From contig DYKH01000041.1 in NCBI GenBank assembly GCA_020722685.1, positions 25,644-40,313 of the forward strand: a stretch of DNA of 14,670 nt. The letters run 5' to 3'. This document shows positions 5,391 through 14,670 of the stretch, in pieces (positions within the stretch are counted from its first letter, which is position 1; each line of letters begins with the position of its first letter). The translations under genes were made by a program, and so were the position numbers. The notes below the pieces were generated by a model. That model was not told the DNA's origin, searched no databases, and saw nothing but the letters and a program-made list of their open reading frames with translations. Source of the DNA: Caldithrix sp. Lineage in GTDB: Bacteria > KSB1 > UBA2214 > DYKH01.

Positions 5391-6098
5391 GTGCTCGTCT
5401 TAGGAATTGAAACCGCCACTCAGATATGCGGCGCAGCCATCGTGAAAGATGGCAACCTGTTAGCCGAATATCGCTTGAATATCAAAAATGCCCACGCCCA
5501 AAAGCTGGTTGGCGCAGTAGAAAAGCTGTGGCTTGATTGTGGCATTACAGTGAAAGACTTGGACGGAATTGCCGTTTCCATCGGCCCCGGATCCTTCACT
5601 GGTTTGCGCATCGGCGTTTCGACGGCGAAAGGCTTGGCCATGGCTAACAACCTGCCGATCACCGGCGTATTCACATTGCAAGCCATCGCCGCTCAAGCCC
5701 CCATCAAAAATGGATTGGTGTGCCCGGTCATACGCTCACGTGCCAATGAGGTTTATGCGGCTCTTTATGAGCGATCGAATTTTCACGACAGGTTGGTAGA
5801 AGAAGTGGCGGTGCTGACTCCGGAGGCTTTTCCCAGCTTTGCCCCCAAAGGAACGACCATTATTGGCGAACCGGTTGAGCTTCTGCGACCCTCGGCTTCG
5901 CAACATGATTATCATCTGATACCCAGTGAATTTTCTCTACTGAGCGCTTTTACGATTGCCAGAATTGGCTATGCGCAAATCAGCGCCGGGAAGGTCGCCG
6001 ATTTGGGCACACTGGAGCCACTGTATTTTCAAGAGTTCATTACCAGCAAACCGAAAAAGACAGCCACCTTGCTTGGTGAAGATCATGGCGACTCGTGA
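5391..6098 (+). CDS. tsaB: tRNA threonylcarbamoyladenosine biosynthesis protein TsaB
   Basis: 235 residues, normal for TsaB. The N-terminal actin-like ATPase-fold strand MLVLGIETATQICGAAIV, the signature SIGPGSFTGLRIGVSTAKGLA (about residues 63-83) and the later LEPLYFQEF near the C-terminus are all family marks. TsaB is a non-catalytic paralogue of TsaD; the TsaB-TsaD dimer, activated by TsaE, transfers threonylcarbamoyl to A37 of ANN-decoding tRNAs in the cytoplasm. The start is GTG, fixed by the conserved first strand; the only purine tract (AGAGG, 5373-5377) is 13 nt away, so initiation may be weak. Its usual neighbour tsaE lies 1.95 kb upstream beyond the toxin-antitoxin island. The 3' end overlaps rimI by 14 nt. 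Confidence 0.95.
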   Translation: MLVLGIETATQICGAAIVKDGNLLAEYRLNIKNAHAQKLVGAVEKLWLDCGITVKDLDGIAVSIGPGSFTGLRIGVSTAKGLAMANNLPITGVFTLQAIAAQAPIKNGLVCPVIRSRANEVYAALYERSNFHDRLVEEVAVLTPEAFPSFAPKGTTIIGEPVELLRPSASQHDYHLIPSEFSLLSAFTIARIGYAQISAGKVADLGTLEPLYFQEFITSKPKKTATLLGEDHGDS

Positions 6099-6642
6099 AA
6101 TCTTCGACCTTATGACCAGTAGCTACGTAGATCCGGTCACCCGCAATCTCCTAAGACTGCGAAGCATGCGCCCCGCTGACCTCGATCAGGTGTGCGCTTT
6201 GGAAGCGATGATGTTCAAGACTCCCTGGTCGCGCCAGTCCTTCGAACATGAGATCAGCCAAAACAGTTACTCGCTGCCCTGGGTCATAGCTGAAAGAGAC
6301 CGAATCGTTGCTTACTCTGTCGCCTGGTTAATCGTGGACGAAATGCACATCGGCAATCTTGCCGTCGATCCGGCGTATCGAAAACGGGGCATTGCTTCCT
6401 GGCTGCTGCAAAATATCATCAACAAAGCCGACAGGTCGGCTGTTCGCCAAATAACCCTTGAAGTGCGACGGTCGAACACCGCTGCCATTTCTCTGTACAA
6501 AAAGTTTGCATTTGAGATTGTCGGGGTGCGAAAGAATTATTATGAGGCCGAGCACGAAGATGCTCTCCTCATGCGCCGCGGAACAGTGCGGGCAAAAGCT
6601 AATTTGGACATGGAGACGTCATGGAGTGGTTCAAGCGCGTAA
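6085..6642 (+). CDS. rimI: Ribosomal-protein-alanine N-acetyltransferase RimI (GNAT family)
   Basis: 185 residues from the ATG at 6085, chosen because GGTGA lies 6 nt upstream and the preceding open frame is only the shadow of tsaB. GNAT features: LAVDPAYRKRGIASWLL (about 92-108) is the acetyl-CoA binding motif A; TLEVRRSNTAAISLYKKFAFE (124-144) carries E126 and Y138, the positions corresponding to the catalytic pair of RimI; RKNYY and EDALLMRR close the fold. The family acetylates the N-terminal alanine of ribosomal protein S18. There is an N-terminal extension of about 20 residues before the fold begins (LLRLRSMRPADLDQV). The gene overlaps tsaB by 14 nt and accD by 22 nt, consistent with translational coupling. 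Confidence 0.93.
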   Translation: MATREIFDLMTSSYVDPVTRNLLRLRSMRPADLDQVCALEAMMFKTPWSRQSFEHEISQNSYSLPWVIAERDRIVAYSVAWLIVDEMHIGNLAVDPAYRKRGIASWLLQNIINKADRSAVRQITLEVRRSNTAAISLYKKFAFEIVGVRKNYYEAEHEDALLMRRGTVRAKANLDMETSWSGSSA

Positions 6643-7457
6643 AAAAGGGGCTGGAGCCGCAAACAAAAAAGGAAATGCCCAATGGGTTATGGGTAAAATG
6701 TCAAAGCTGCGGAGAAATCCTATACAAGAAAGAATTGGAAAGGAATCTCTACGTTTGCTCCAAGTGTGATTTTCACCTGCGCATTGATTGTCAAGACTAC
6801 ATTCGGTTGTTGGCGGATGAGAACAGCTTTGTGGAATTCAATTCGCAGATCAAATCTGCCGATCCGCTGAAATTTCGCGACTCCAAGCGCTACTCCGATC
6901 GCCTGAAAGAGGCCATGGCCAAAACAAGTGTGAACGAAGCCGTGATAACCGGCACCTGCACCCTGAACAATCTGCCCATTGTGCTGGCGGTGATGAATTT
7001 CAAATTCATCGGTGGCAGCATGGGATCGGTAGTAGGAGAGAAAATTGCCCGAGCCATCGACAAAGCGTTGCAGAATCGCCGACCGTTGGTCATCGTCTCG
7101 TCCTCCGGTGGGGCGCGCATGCAGGAGGGCGCTCTATCCCTCATGCAAATGGCCAAGACATCGGCGCGACTGGCCATGCTGGCCGATGCCAAAATTCCGT
7201 ACATCTCCATCCTCACCGATCCGACCACCGGCGGTGTGACGGCAAGCTTTTCCATGTTGGGCGACATCATTTTGGCCGAACCCAAGGCGCTCATCGGTTT
7301 TGCCGGGCCGCGCGTGATCAAGCAAACCATCGGGCAAGAGTTGCCGGAAGGATTCCAGCGTTCCGAGTTTGTTCAGCAGCATGGCTTTATCGATGCCATC
7401 GTGCATCGAAAGGAAATGAAGGAAAAACTATATCAGATTTTGACCTTTTTCGTCTGA
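6621..7457 (+). CDS. accD: Acetyl-CoA carboxylase carboxyltransferase subunit beta
   Basis: 278 residues, typical for AccD. An N-terminal four-cysteine zinc ribbon (C27, C30, C46, C49) is followed by the crotonase-fold carboxyltransferase domain: GGSMGSVVGEK (131-141), SSGGARMQEG (161-170), TTGGVTASF (202-210) and GFAGPRV (226-232), which form the acetyl-CoA site and oxyanion holes. With AccA (not in this window) it transfers the carboxyl group from carboxybiotin to acetyl-CoA, making malonyl-CoA for fatty acid synthesis. The start ATG at 6621 has GGAG 5 nt upstream and lies within the end of rimI. In many genomes folC follows accD; here the gene is followed by the second copy of the dispersed repeat and surE. 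Confidence 0.97.
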   Translation: MEWFKRVKKGLEPQTKKEMPNGLWVKCQSCGEILYKKELERNLYVCSKCDFHLRIDCQDYIRLLADENSFVEFNSQIKSADPLKFRDSKRYSDRLKEAMAKTSVNEAVITGTCTLNNLPIVLAVMNFKFIGGSMGSVVGEKIARAIDKALQNRRPLVIVSSSGGARMQEGALSLMQMAKTSARLAMLADAKIPYISILTDPTTGGVTASFSMLGDIILAEPKALIGFAGPRVIKQTIGQELPEGFQRSEFVQQHGFIDAIVHRKEMKEKLYQILTFFV

Positions 7458-7483
7458 GCTTGCTTCTCTTGACTCGAATATTA

Positions 7484-7570
7484 CGTAACCGATCACAGGA
7501 TGCGGTCACCCCCGCGTATGCGGGGCCTGCTTCTGCCGTGTAATGGAAAGGAGATTCCTGCATCCGCAGG
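7484..7570. repeat. Dispersed ~88-bp structured repeat, copy 2
   Basis: Second copy of the repeat at 383-470, in the same orientation and one base shorter. Here the inner stem is perfect: CCCCGC-GTAT-GCGGGG, and the 3' hairpin CCTGC-ATCC-GCAGG is identical. It begins 26 bp after the accD stop codon, where it may act as an mRNA 3'-end structure, although no T-run follows. Confidence 0.85.
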
Positions 7571-7675
7571 AGCGAAATGGCGCGGATTTCTTTCTTGGCG
7601 TTATTTAGCCTCCGTTCGCGGTTCCAAACATGACGAATAACTTTGGCTACTCAAACCTCTTATTGAGAAGTAAAC

Positions 7676-8440
7676 GTGAAAATACTATTGACCAATGATG
7701 ACGGCATAAACGCTCCCGGTTTGGCGGCTTTGGTAGAATCCATCTCGCAGATTGGCGAAGTCATGGTGGTGGCGCCAGCCACGGAGATGAGCGCCGTCGG
7801 CCATGCCATTACCCTAAGCGATCCTTTGCGCGTAACTGAATTCAAAAAGGATGGCCGGTTCTTCGGTTATGCAGTGAGCGGCACGCCGGCCGATTGCGTC
7901 AAAATCGCTTATTGGGCGCTGCTCAAGAACAAGCCCAAGCCCAACCTGATCATCTCCGGCATCAACCTTGGCTCGAATACCGGGATCAATACGATCTATT
8001 CCGGAACGGTATCCGCCGCTACGGAGGGCGCCATTTTGCGCCTTCCCTCCTTTGCCATTTCTTTGGCCACCTTTGTTAAACCGGATTTTTCTGCCGCGGC
8101 TCGTTTTGCGCAAAAGTTTGCTCAGATCATCGTGCAAAAAAAGATTCCGGTGGGCGTCTATTTCAATGTCAATGTTCCAGCGGTTCCCATGGAAAGGATC
8201 ACCGGCGTGCAGGTGACCCGCCAGGGCATGGCCAACTACATCGAAGACTTTCAAGTACGCAAAGATCCGAGAGAGCGCAACTATTACTGGCTGACCGGCG
8301 AAAAGATGGAGATCGAGCCGGACGAGGATGTGGACGACCGGGCTATCCTGCAAAACAAGATTTCGATTACGCCGGTGCATTATGATCTCACCTACTACCC
8401 GTTTATTGAAGAACTAAAGACGTGGGAGTTGAAGGTGTGA
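7676..8440 (+). CDS. surE: 5'/3'-nucleotidase SurE
   Basis: 254 residues. SurE dephosphorylates nucleoside monophosphates with a divalent metal. The metal-site residues are visible: D8-D9 in LLTNDDGINAPG, S39 in EMSAVGHAIT, and N97 in ISGINLGSNTG (94-103). IYSGTVSAATEGAI (107-120) is the other strong family block, and the C-terminal PVHYDLTYY motif is present. The GTG start is fixed by the conserved N-terminal strand (MKILLTNDDG), with GAGAAG 6-7 nt before it. It stands apart from accD (218 bp) and from the next gene (193 bp), so it is probably transcribed on its own, but no clear promoter was seen. Confidence 0.96.
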   Translation: MKILLTNDDGINAPGLAALVESISQIGEVMVVAPATEMSAVGHAITLSDPLRVTEFKKDGRFFGYAVSGTPADCVKIAYWALLKNKPKPNLIISGINLGSNTGINTIYSGTVSAATEGAILRLPSFAISLATFVKPDFSAAARFAQKFAQIIVQKKIPVGVYFNVNVPAVPMERITGVQVTRQGMANYIEDFQVRKDPRERNYYWLTGEKMEIEPDEDVDDRAILQNKISITPVHYDLTYYPFIEELKTWELKV

Positions 8441-8445
8441 GGTTC

Positions 8446-8468
8446 TTAGGCTGTAGGCTGTTAGGCTA
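8446..8468 (+). repeat. Three tandem copies of a TTAGGCTG-like unit
   Basis: TTAGGCTG, TAGGCTG and TTAGGCTA follow directly on one another, 5 bp after the surE stop codon. It is a short degenerate microsatellite-like array of no evident function. Confidence 0.6.
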
Positions 8469-8614
8469 TAGCCATTGGTACAAAGAAGGTGGGAAGCAAC
8501 ACGTAATGAGCTGAAGCAGCTTCCAAGAAATCGGCCGGCCAATGTTTTTTCTTGAAAAGGTAGAGCGGCCCCTCGCTTGAACGTCCCATGATAGGAACGA
8601 AGGCAACAAGCAGA

Positions 8615-8635
8615 ACTTTCGGAGACTGCGAAAGT
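8615..8635 (+). promoter_or_regulatory. Hairpin over the ribosome binding site and start codon of the CopG-like gene
   Basis: ACTTTCG (8615-8621) and CGAAAGT (8629-8635) are exact reverse complements around a 7-nt loop. The Shine-Dalgarno GGAG (8621-8624) lies at the loop edge and the right arm includes the first two bases of the GTG start. The structure could limit translation; as DNA the dyad could also be the operator of the RHH protein encoded here. Both roles are inference. Confidence 0.5.
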
Positions 8636-8897
8636 GAAAAAGTTACAAGTGCCAGAATTCAAAACCTATGAGGAGGAAGCAGCATTCTGGGATAATCTCG
8701 ATACTGCGCCTTACATGGAAGATGATGGAGAGTGGTTCCGCTTTGAAACACCAGATAAGCGAGCGATTCGTATCGCGATTCTGCCAAAAGTCGCGACAAG
8801 ACTCGCCCAACGCGCGCGCATCCAAGGTGTTTCGATCGAGACGTTAGTGAATGCGCTCCTAATCGACAGCATTCATGAGTCGGCTACCACAAACTAA
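8634..8897 (+). CDS. CopG/RHH-type antitoxin-like protein, no toxin beside it
   Basis: 87 residues from a GTG with GGAG 9 nt upstream. The N-terminus [23 protein letters not shown] is the pattern of small CopG-type antitoxins commonly paired with BrnT-like or RelE-like toxins; the C-terminal half ([31 protein letters not shown]) fits a ribbon-helix-helix DNA-binding domain. No toxin frame is recognisable in the 193 bp before it or the 74 bp after it, so it is either an orphan antitoxin or a stand-alone small regulator. A hairpin covers its initiation site. Confidence 0.72.
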   Translation: MKKLQVPEFKTYEEEAAFWDNLDTAPYMEDDGEWFRFETPDKRAIRIAILPKVATRLAQRARIQGVSIETLVNALLIDSIHESATTN

Positions 8898-8971
8898 AGG
8901 CAGCGAATCATTCAGAAGAAAAGAGTGGCCTCTACTGTTTTTGTGGAAATTGTCATTTTCGCGTTCCAACT

Positions 8972-10510
8972 ATGCTTCACGGTGAATCCATACTCGTCTT
9001 AGATTTTGGCTCGCAATACACCCAGCTCATCGCCCGGCGGGTGCGCGAGTTAGGAGTGTATTCAGAGATCAGGCCCTTCAATTTAAGTCTCGACGAGATC
9101 AGACGACTGAATCCTCGCGGCATCATCTTGTCCGGCGGGCCATCTTCGGTCTATGAAAGCGGTGCGCCTCTCCCTACTCCTGAGCTGTTTGAGCAGAACA
9201 TCCCGATTTTGGGGATATGCTACGGCCTGCAAGTGATGGCGCACTTTCTGGGCGGAGAAGTGCTGCGTGCGCCCCGCCGCGAATATGGCCGCGCCGAGAT
9301 CATCATCAATGATACTTCCGATCTTTTTTATGGACTCCACGACCGTCTTACCGTCTGGATGAGTCATGGCGACCACTTGACAAAGCTTCCGGCGGATTTC
9401 AGGATCATCGGTCACACAGCCAACTCTCCCATTGCCGCCATACGGCACGAGCATCGTCCTCTATTCGGCATTCAGTTTCATCCGGAAGTGGCGCATACCC
9501 CGAAAGGAAAGGAGATTCTGGGTAACTTTGTCCATGTCGTTTGCGGCTGCCAAGGCGGATGGAACGCCAGCTCCTTTATCGAAACAAGCGTCAGCGAGAT
9601 TCGGCAAAAGCTTGGCAACCGGAAAGCACTGTGCGCTCTGAGCGGCGGAGTCGATTCCACGGTGGCTGCCTATCTTGTTGGCCAAGCCATTGGCCGTAAG
9701 CTCACGTGCGTGTTTGTCGACACCGGCTTGCTTCGGGATGGCGAGGCAGAAGAGGTCTGCCGATTTTACCAACAGGCTGAGTTTTCTTTTCGCCGCGTGG
9801 ATGCCAGCGAGCGGTTTTTAAGCAAGCTGAAAAACGTCATCGATCCCGAGCAGAAGCGCAAGATTATCGGCGCCGAATTCATCCGTGTTTTTGAGGAAGA
9901 GGCGGCCAAAGTTGGAGAAGTAGGTTTTCTGGTGCAAGGAACACTTTACCCGGATGTCATAGAAAGCGTCTCCACCCGCGGCCCTTCGGCGACCATCAAA
10001 TCGCATCATAATGTGGGCGGATTGCCGGAGCGAATGGGGTTGAAACTGGTGGAGCCACTGCGTGAGTTGTTCAAGGATGAAGTGCGAAGGGTTGGTAAGG
10101 AATTGGGCATTCCACCTCACATCTTGAACCGGCATCCTTTCCCGGGACCCGGTTTGGCCGTCAGAGTTTTGGGAGAAGTGAGTCCGCAGAGGTTGGCTGT
10201 ATTGCGCCCAGCCGACCGCATATTCATCGAAGAATTGCGGAAGAACGGCGAGTATGATAAAATCTGGCAGGCTTTTGCCGTATTGCTGCCGGTACAGACG
10301 GTCGGCGTGATGGGAGACGAGCGCACCTATGAAAACGTCATTGCCCTCCGCGCCGTCACCAGCATGGATGGTATGACGGCAGACTGGGCAAACATTCCCC
10401 ATGATCTTTTGGCTCACATTTCCAATCGGATTATTAATGAAGTCAAGGGTGTTAATCGTGTGGTGTTTGATATCAGCTCTAAGCCACCCAGCACCATTGA
10501 ATGGGAGTAA
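8972..10510 (+). CDS. guaA: GMP synthase (glutamine-hydrolysing)
   Basis: 512 residues, full length. Residues 1-195 are a class I glutamine amidotransferase: ILSGGPSSV (52-60), nucleophile C83 in [10 protein letters not shown], and H170/E172 in FHPEVAHT. Residues about 205-390 form the ATP-pyrophosphatase domain with the SGGVDST P-loop (224-230), and the C-terminal dimerisation domain ends with the conserved KPPSTIEWE. The enzyme converts XMP to GMP with glutamine and ATP in purine synthesis. No clear Shine-Dalgarno precedes the ATG at 8972, but the N-terminus [20 protein letters not shown] fixes the start. glmS begins 16 nt after its stop codon. Confidence 0.97.
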   Translation: MLHGESILVLDFGSQYTQLIARRVRELGVYSEIRPFNLSLDEIRRLNPRGIILSGGPSSVYESGAPLPTPELFEQNIPILGICYGLQVMAHFLGGEVLRAPRREYGRAEIIINDTSDLFYGLHDRLTVWMSHGDHLTKLPADFRIIGHTANSPIAAIRHEHRPLFGIQFHPEVAHTPKGKEILGNFVHVVCGCQGGWNASSFIETSVSEIRQKLGNRKALCALSGGVDSTVAAYLVGQAIGRKLTCVFVDTGLLRDGEAEEVCRFYQQAEFSFRRVDASERFLSKLKNVIDPEQKRKIIGAEFIRVFEEEAAKVGEVGFLVQGTLYPDVIESVSTRGPSATIKSHHNVGGLPERMGLKLVEPLRELFKDEVRRVGKELGIPPHILNRHPFPGPGLAVRVLGEVSPQRLAVLRPADRIFIEELRKNGEYDKIWQAFAVLLPVQTVGVMGDERTYENVIALRAVTSMDGMTADWANIPHDLLAHISNRIINEVKGVNRVVFDISSKPPSTIEWE

Positions 10511-10525
10511 AACAAAGGATCCATT

Positions 10526-12358
<1,833 letters not shown>

Positions 12359-12377
12359 AGCAAACCGGAGGCTCATT

Positions 12378-14270
12378 TTGGCAAGACAGCCAATGTCGCA
12401 TTCGTTGGGGCGCATTCGTAGCAGGCTACTGTTTGGCTTTTTACTTGGCTTGGTCGGCTATTCCGCCGTTCCGACTGCAAGTGCACAACCGGAAAATATG
12501 CAAAAATTGTTCGATGAAGGACTCATCCTTTATCGCAATAAGCAGTTCGATCTTGCCAAGCTAAAATTTATGGCCATCGTGGCAGAGCCAAGCCTGAACC
12601 CTCGCATTACATCCAGTTTTCTTATGCTGGCCAAGACCTACGAGCGGCTGGAAGACTATCCCACCGCCATCCACTACGCCAACGTCCTTCTCAAAGAGTA
12701 TCCTCAAAGCCGTTATGCAGGAGACGCTTTTTATGTCCTCGCTACCGCCCATTATCAGCAGGGACTTCCTGTCGCTGCGTTGGATAATTTGCTATCAGTC
12801 ATCGAGCGATCCGCTTCCAAGGAGCTGGTTGCCTTGAGCGAAAAGCTTGCCAACAAATTGGTGGAGCAAGGTATTGGTTTACAAAAGATCGAAGAGCTAA
12901 GCCAAAACCACAACTCGCCGATAGCCAAATCTTGGCTAACCCTATGGCAGGCGCGAAGTCAGTATGCGGTCGGTAAAAGAGCCGCCGGCGATCAGTTGAT
13001 CAGGGATTTCTTGGCCTCCAATCCCGAACCGCGTTTTGCAAAGGCTGCGCGCCAATTGCAGCAAACGTCACCGGAAGAGCTTTCCATTTCGGTCAGGATT
13101 GGAGTGCTCTTGCCGCTTTCCGGCTTTTTCTCCGCTGAAGCTAAGGAGCTGCTGAGAGGCTTGGCCTTTGCCATTAAGGAACGACCCACCTCGACGGTCA
13201 AGATTGAGCTGATCATTCGCGATTCGAAAGGCTCCATGGTGGAAGCCATCCGGAGCATGAATGCACTGTTACGGGAAGATATTACTTTGGCCATCGGCGA
13301 ATTGGAAGGGAACAAATCCGCAGCAATTGCCAGCATTGCGTCGAACGCCCGGGTACCCATCATAATCCCCGTCGCCACGGACAATGGCCTCACCGCCATC
13401 GGCGACAATGTTTTTCAGGCGAATAATGATTTGGAATCGCGCGGCGAGACGCTCGCCCAATATGCTGTTGAGCAATTGCACATGCGGACCTTCGCCACCT
13501 TGGCTCCCTCCGATGAGTACGGGCATGCAATCACCGACGCCTTCGCCAACACAGTCGACAAATTAGGCGGCAGCATCATCTCCCAACAGTGGTACTACCC
13601 CGGAACTCAAGATTTCAAGCGTCATTTTATCGCTATCCGAACTGCCGCCTTTCGCAATGTGTTTCGCGATTCCTTGTTGGCGCAAAGCGATACCACGGGA
13701 CTTGCCGCTTTGGATACGTCTTACGTCGCCATCAGCCGCCCGGCTTCGTTCAGATTGAGCGGCCGCGAAAAGTTGGCCGAAATGACCAACCTGCCTGTTA
13801 CTTCGATAGACGGCTTTTTCTTCCCGGCTTACGAGGAGGATTTAGCCTTTATCGTGCCGCAGTTTGCACTTTACAACATTCACGCGCGCCCGCTGGGTGG
13901 AGAGTATTGGCTGAACGAAGAACAGCTTCGCAATCAACGCAAATACATCAATGGCGCAGTCTTTGTCGCCGGCAATTATGCCAGCGAATTGGACGCCAAG
14001 TTTAGAGACTTTCGCAATCGCTTTCGACAGGCTACTGCTACCTCACCGACCGCCATGTCCCTGTACGGCTACAATCTGATGCAACTGCTCATTCAAGATA
14101 TTGAAGCCGGTAACATCAGTGGAGCAGACATTGCCGCCTACCTTAAGAAAGTTGACGACTTTTCCGGCATCGGCGGCAATATTTCCTTCTCCGGCAACAG
14201 TCGAATCAACAAGTCCGTAAACTTGCTGCAGTTTCAAGACGGCAATATTTTGAGAATAGAAAACCACTGA
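12378..14270 (+). CDS. Exported TPR plus periplasmic-binding-fold protein (LpoA-like / penicillin-binding-protein-activator family)
   Basis: 630 residues from a TTG start, supported by GGAGG 6 nt upstream. Residues 1-36 form a signal peptide: RIRSR, then the hydrophobic LLFGFLLGLVGYSAV, with a likely cut after PTASA. Residues about 40-230 are TPR-like helices (EGLILYRNKQFDLAKLKF; MLAKTYERLEDYPTAIHYA; YVLATAHYQQGLPVAALDNL). From about 238 a type I periplasmic-binding (LivK-like) fold begins with VRIGVLLPLSGFF and continues to the end (ASELDAKFRDFRNRF; SLYGYNLMQLLIQDI). The same two-part order is found in LpoA, an activator of penicillin-binding proteins, but also in other Leu/Ile/Val-binding-like proteins; there is no lipobox Cys here, so it is probably periplasmic rather than an anchored lipoprotein. 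No ABC permease genes are adjacent. It lies 19 nt after glmS, in the same operon. The role is inferred from architecture only. Confidence 0.8.
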   Translation: MARQPMSHSLGRIRSRLLFGFLLGLVGYSAVPTASAQPENMQKLFDEGLILYRNKQFDLAKLKFMAIVAEPSLNPRITSSFLMLAKTYERLEDYPTAIHYANVLLKEYPQSRYAGDAFYVLATAHYQQGLPVAALDNLLSVIERSASKELVALSEKLANKLVEQGIGLQKIEELSQNHNSPIAKSWLTLWQARSQYAVGKRAAGDQLIRDFLASNPEPRFAKAARQLQQTSPEELSISVRIGVLLPLSGFFSAEAKELLRGLAFAIKERPTSTVKIELIIRDSKGSMVEAIRSMNALLREDITLAIGELEGNKSAAIASIASNARVPIIIPVATDNGLTAIGDNVFQANNDLESRGETLAQYAVEQLHMRTFATLAPSDEYGHAITDAFANTVDKLGGSIISQQWYYPGTQDFKRHFIAIRTAAFRNVFRDSLLAQSDTTGLAALDTSYVAISRPASFRLSGREKLAEMTNLPVTSIDGFFFPAYEEDLAFIVPQFALYNIHARPLGGEYWLNEEQLRNQRKYINGAVFVAGNYASELDAKFRDFRNRFRQATATSPTAMSLYGYNLMQLLIQDIEAGNISGADIAAYLKKVDDFSGIGGNISFSGNSRINKSVNLLQFQDGNILRIENH

Positions 14271-14288
14271 CCTGGTAGCTAAGCAATA

Positions 14289-14341
14289 GGATTAATGCGG
14301 CACCTCGTCAGGATAAGAGAAAGATTTTTTCCGCATTATCC
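14289..14341 (+). repeat. Imperfect inverted repeat upstream of the phasin-like gene
   Basis: GGATTAATGCGG (14289-14300) can pair with CCGCATTATCC (14331-14341) with one bulged T, enclosing a 30-nt loop that ends in a run of six T. There is no T-run after the right arm, so it is not a standard terminator. It may be a transcript-end or leader structure between the two genes. Confidence 0.5.
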
Positions 14342-14383
14342 AATGCAAACCGTACAAGTATAACCAGGAAAGGAGAGATGAAT

Positions 14384-14670
14384 ATGGAACCGCTCTTTAG
14401 AAAAGGCATCTTGGCAGGGCTGGGTCTTATTTCCCTGACCAAAGAGAAAATCGAGGAATTGGTGGATGACCTCGTCAAACGGGGCGAGCTATCCAAGGAT
14501 GAGAGCTCCAAATTCGTCAAGGAGGTGATGGAAAAGGCTGACCAGCGCACTAAAGAAATGAAGGACTGGGTTGACAAACGCGTGGAAGAAGCTTTGGACA
14601 AGCTTCGCCCCAAAGCGTTCAGCCAAATCGAAGAAATCAGCACCAAGTTGGAACAGCTTTCGGCTGAAGT
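14384..14670 (+). CDS. Phasin-like coiled-coil protein (partial, runs off the right edge)
   Basis: The frame is open from the ATG at 14384 to the window end (95 complete codons). An in-frame ATG at 14378 is too close to the ribosome site; AAAGGAGAG places the start at 14384 with about 8 nt spacing. The protein starts MEPLFRKGILAGLGLISLTKEKIEELVDDLVKRG and continues as a highly charged, Lys/Glu-rich helix (KEVMEKADQRTKEMKDWVDKRVEEAL) that should form a coiled coil. This pattern matches the phasin/PhaF-like family sometimes named polyhydroxyalkanoate synthesis regulator, found in many bacteria without PHA synthesis and often next to UbiB/ABC1-type kinase genes. No PHA gene is in the window, so the function is open. 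Confidence 0.7.
   Translation, partial: MEPLFRKGILAGLGLISLTKEKIEELVDDLVKRGELSKDESSKFVKEVMEKADQRTKEMKDWVDKRVEEALDKLRPKAFSQIEEISTKLEQLSAE

Noticed and set aside
5956..6084. 43-residue upstream extension of RimI
   Set aside because: It is the shadow of tsaB; GGTGA before the ATG at 6085 and the GNAT family length support the shorter protein.
10511..10525. glmS ribozyme or riboswitch upstream of glmS
   Set aside because: Only 15 bases separate guaA and glmS, and they hold just the ribosome binding site.
14359..14364. TATAAC as a -10 box for the phasin-like gene
   Set aside because: Transcription would start inside or after the ribosome binding site, and no suitable -35 lies 16-18 bp upstream.

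Overview
The window looks like a chromosomal segment of a bacterium of roughly average GC, most likely from the FCB (Fibrobacteres-Chlorobi-Bacteroidetes) superphylum or a related candidate phylum. The main evidence is a complete PorX-type protein, a response-regulator receiver domain fused to a PglZ/alkaline-phosphatase domain, which is typical of that group. Its genes are housekeeping genes with strong Shine-Dalgarno sites and frequent TTG/GTG starts. The taxonomic call is inference; no rRNA or other phylogenetic marker was compared.

Layout. 1-304 (minus): the N-terminal third of an amidohydrolase resembling 8-oxoguanine deaminase, running off the left edge. 305-515: non-coding DNA with a perfect 14-bp hairpin and the first copy of an ~88-bp dispersed repeat. 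516-1070 (minus): an exported-looking PEBP/YbhB-like protein, divergent from the next block. 1296-3439 (plus): a promoter, porX and tsaE. 3440-5390: a 1.95-kb interruption carrying the remains of two toxin-antitoxin modules (brnT pseudogene plus intact partner antitoxin; mazE plus frameshifted mazF). 5391-7457: tsaB, rimI and accD, each overlapping the next. 7458-7675: the second copy of the dispersed repeat. 7676-8440: surE. 8634-8897: a lone CopG/RHH-type antitoxin-like gene whose start codon lies in a hairpin. 8972-14270: guaA, glmS and a TPR plus periplasmic-binding-fold lipoprotein-activator-like exported protein. 14384-end: the beginning of a phasin-like coiled-coil protein.

How the genes fit together. 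TsaE, TsaB and RimI belong to the widespread cluster for tRNA t6A37 modification (TsaE and TsaB with TsaD, which is not in the window) and ribosomal-protein acetylation. AccD, GuaA, GlmS and SurE serve lipid, purine, amino-sugar and nucleotide metabolism. The usual tsaE-tsaB neighbourhood is split by the toxin-antitoxin island, in which both toxin genes are damaged while both antitoxin genes are open. I see no large unknown system. The points most worth a second look are this toxin-decay pattern, the missing canonical start codon of tsaE (in the same frame as porX, one TGA apart), the two-copy structured repeat, and the perfect inverted repeat inside an antitoxin gene.
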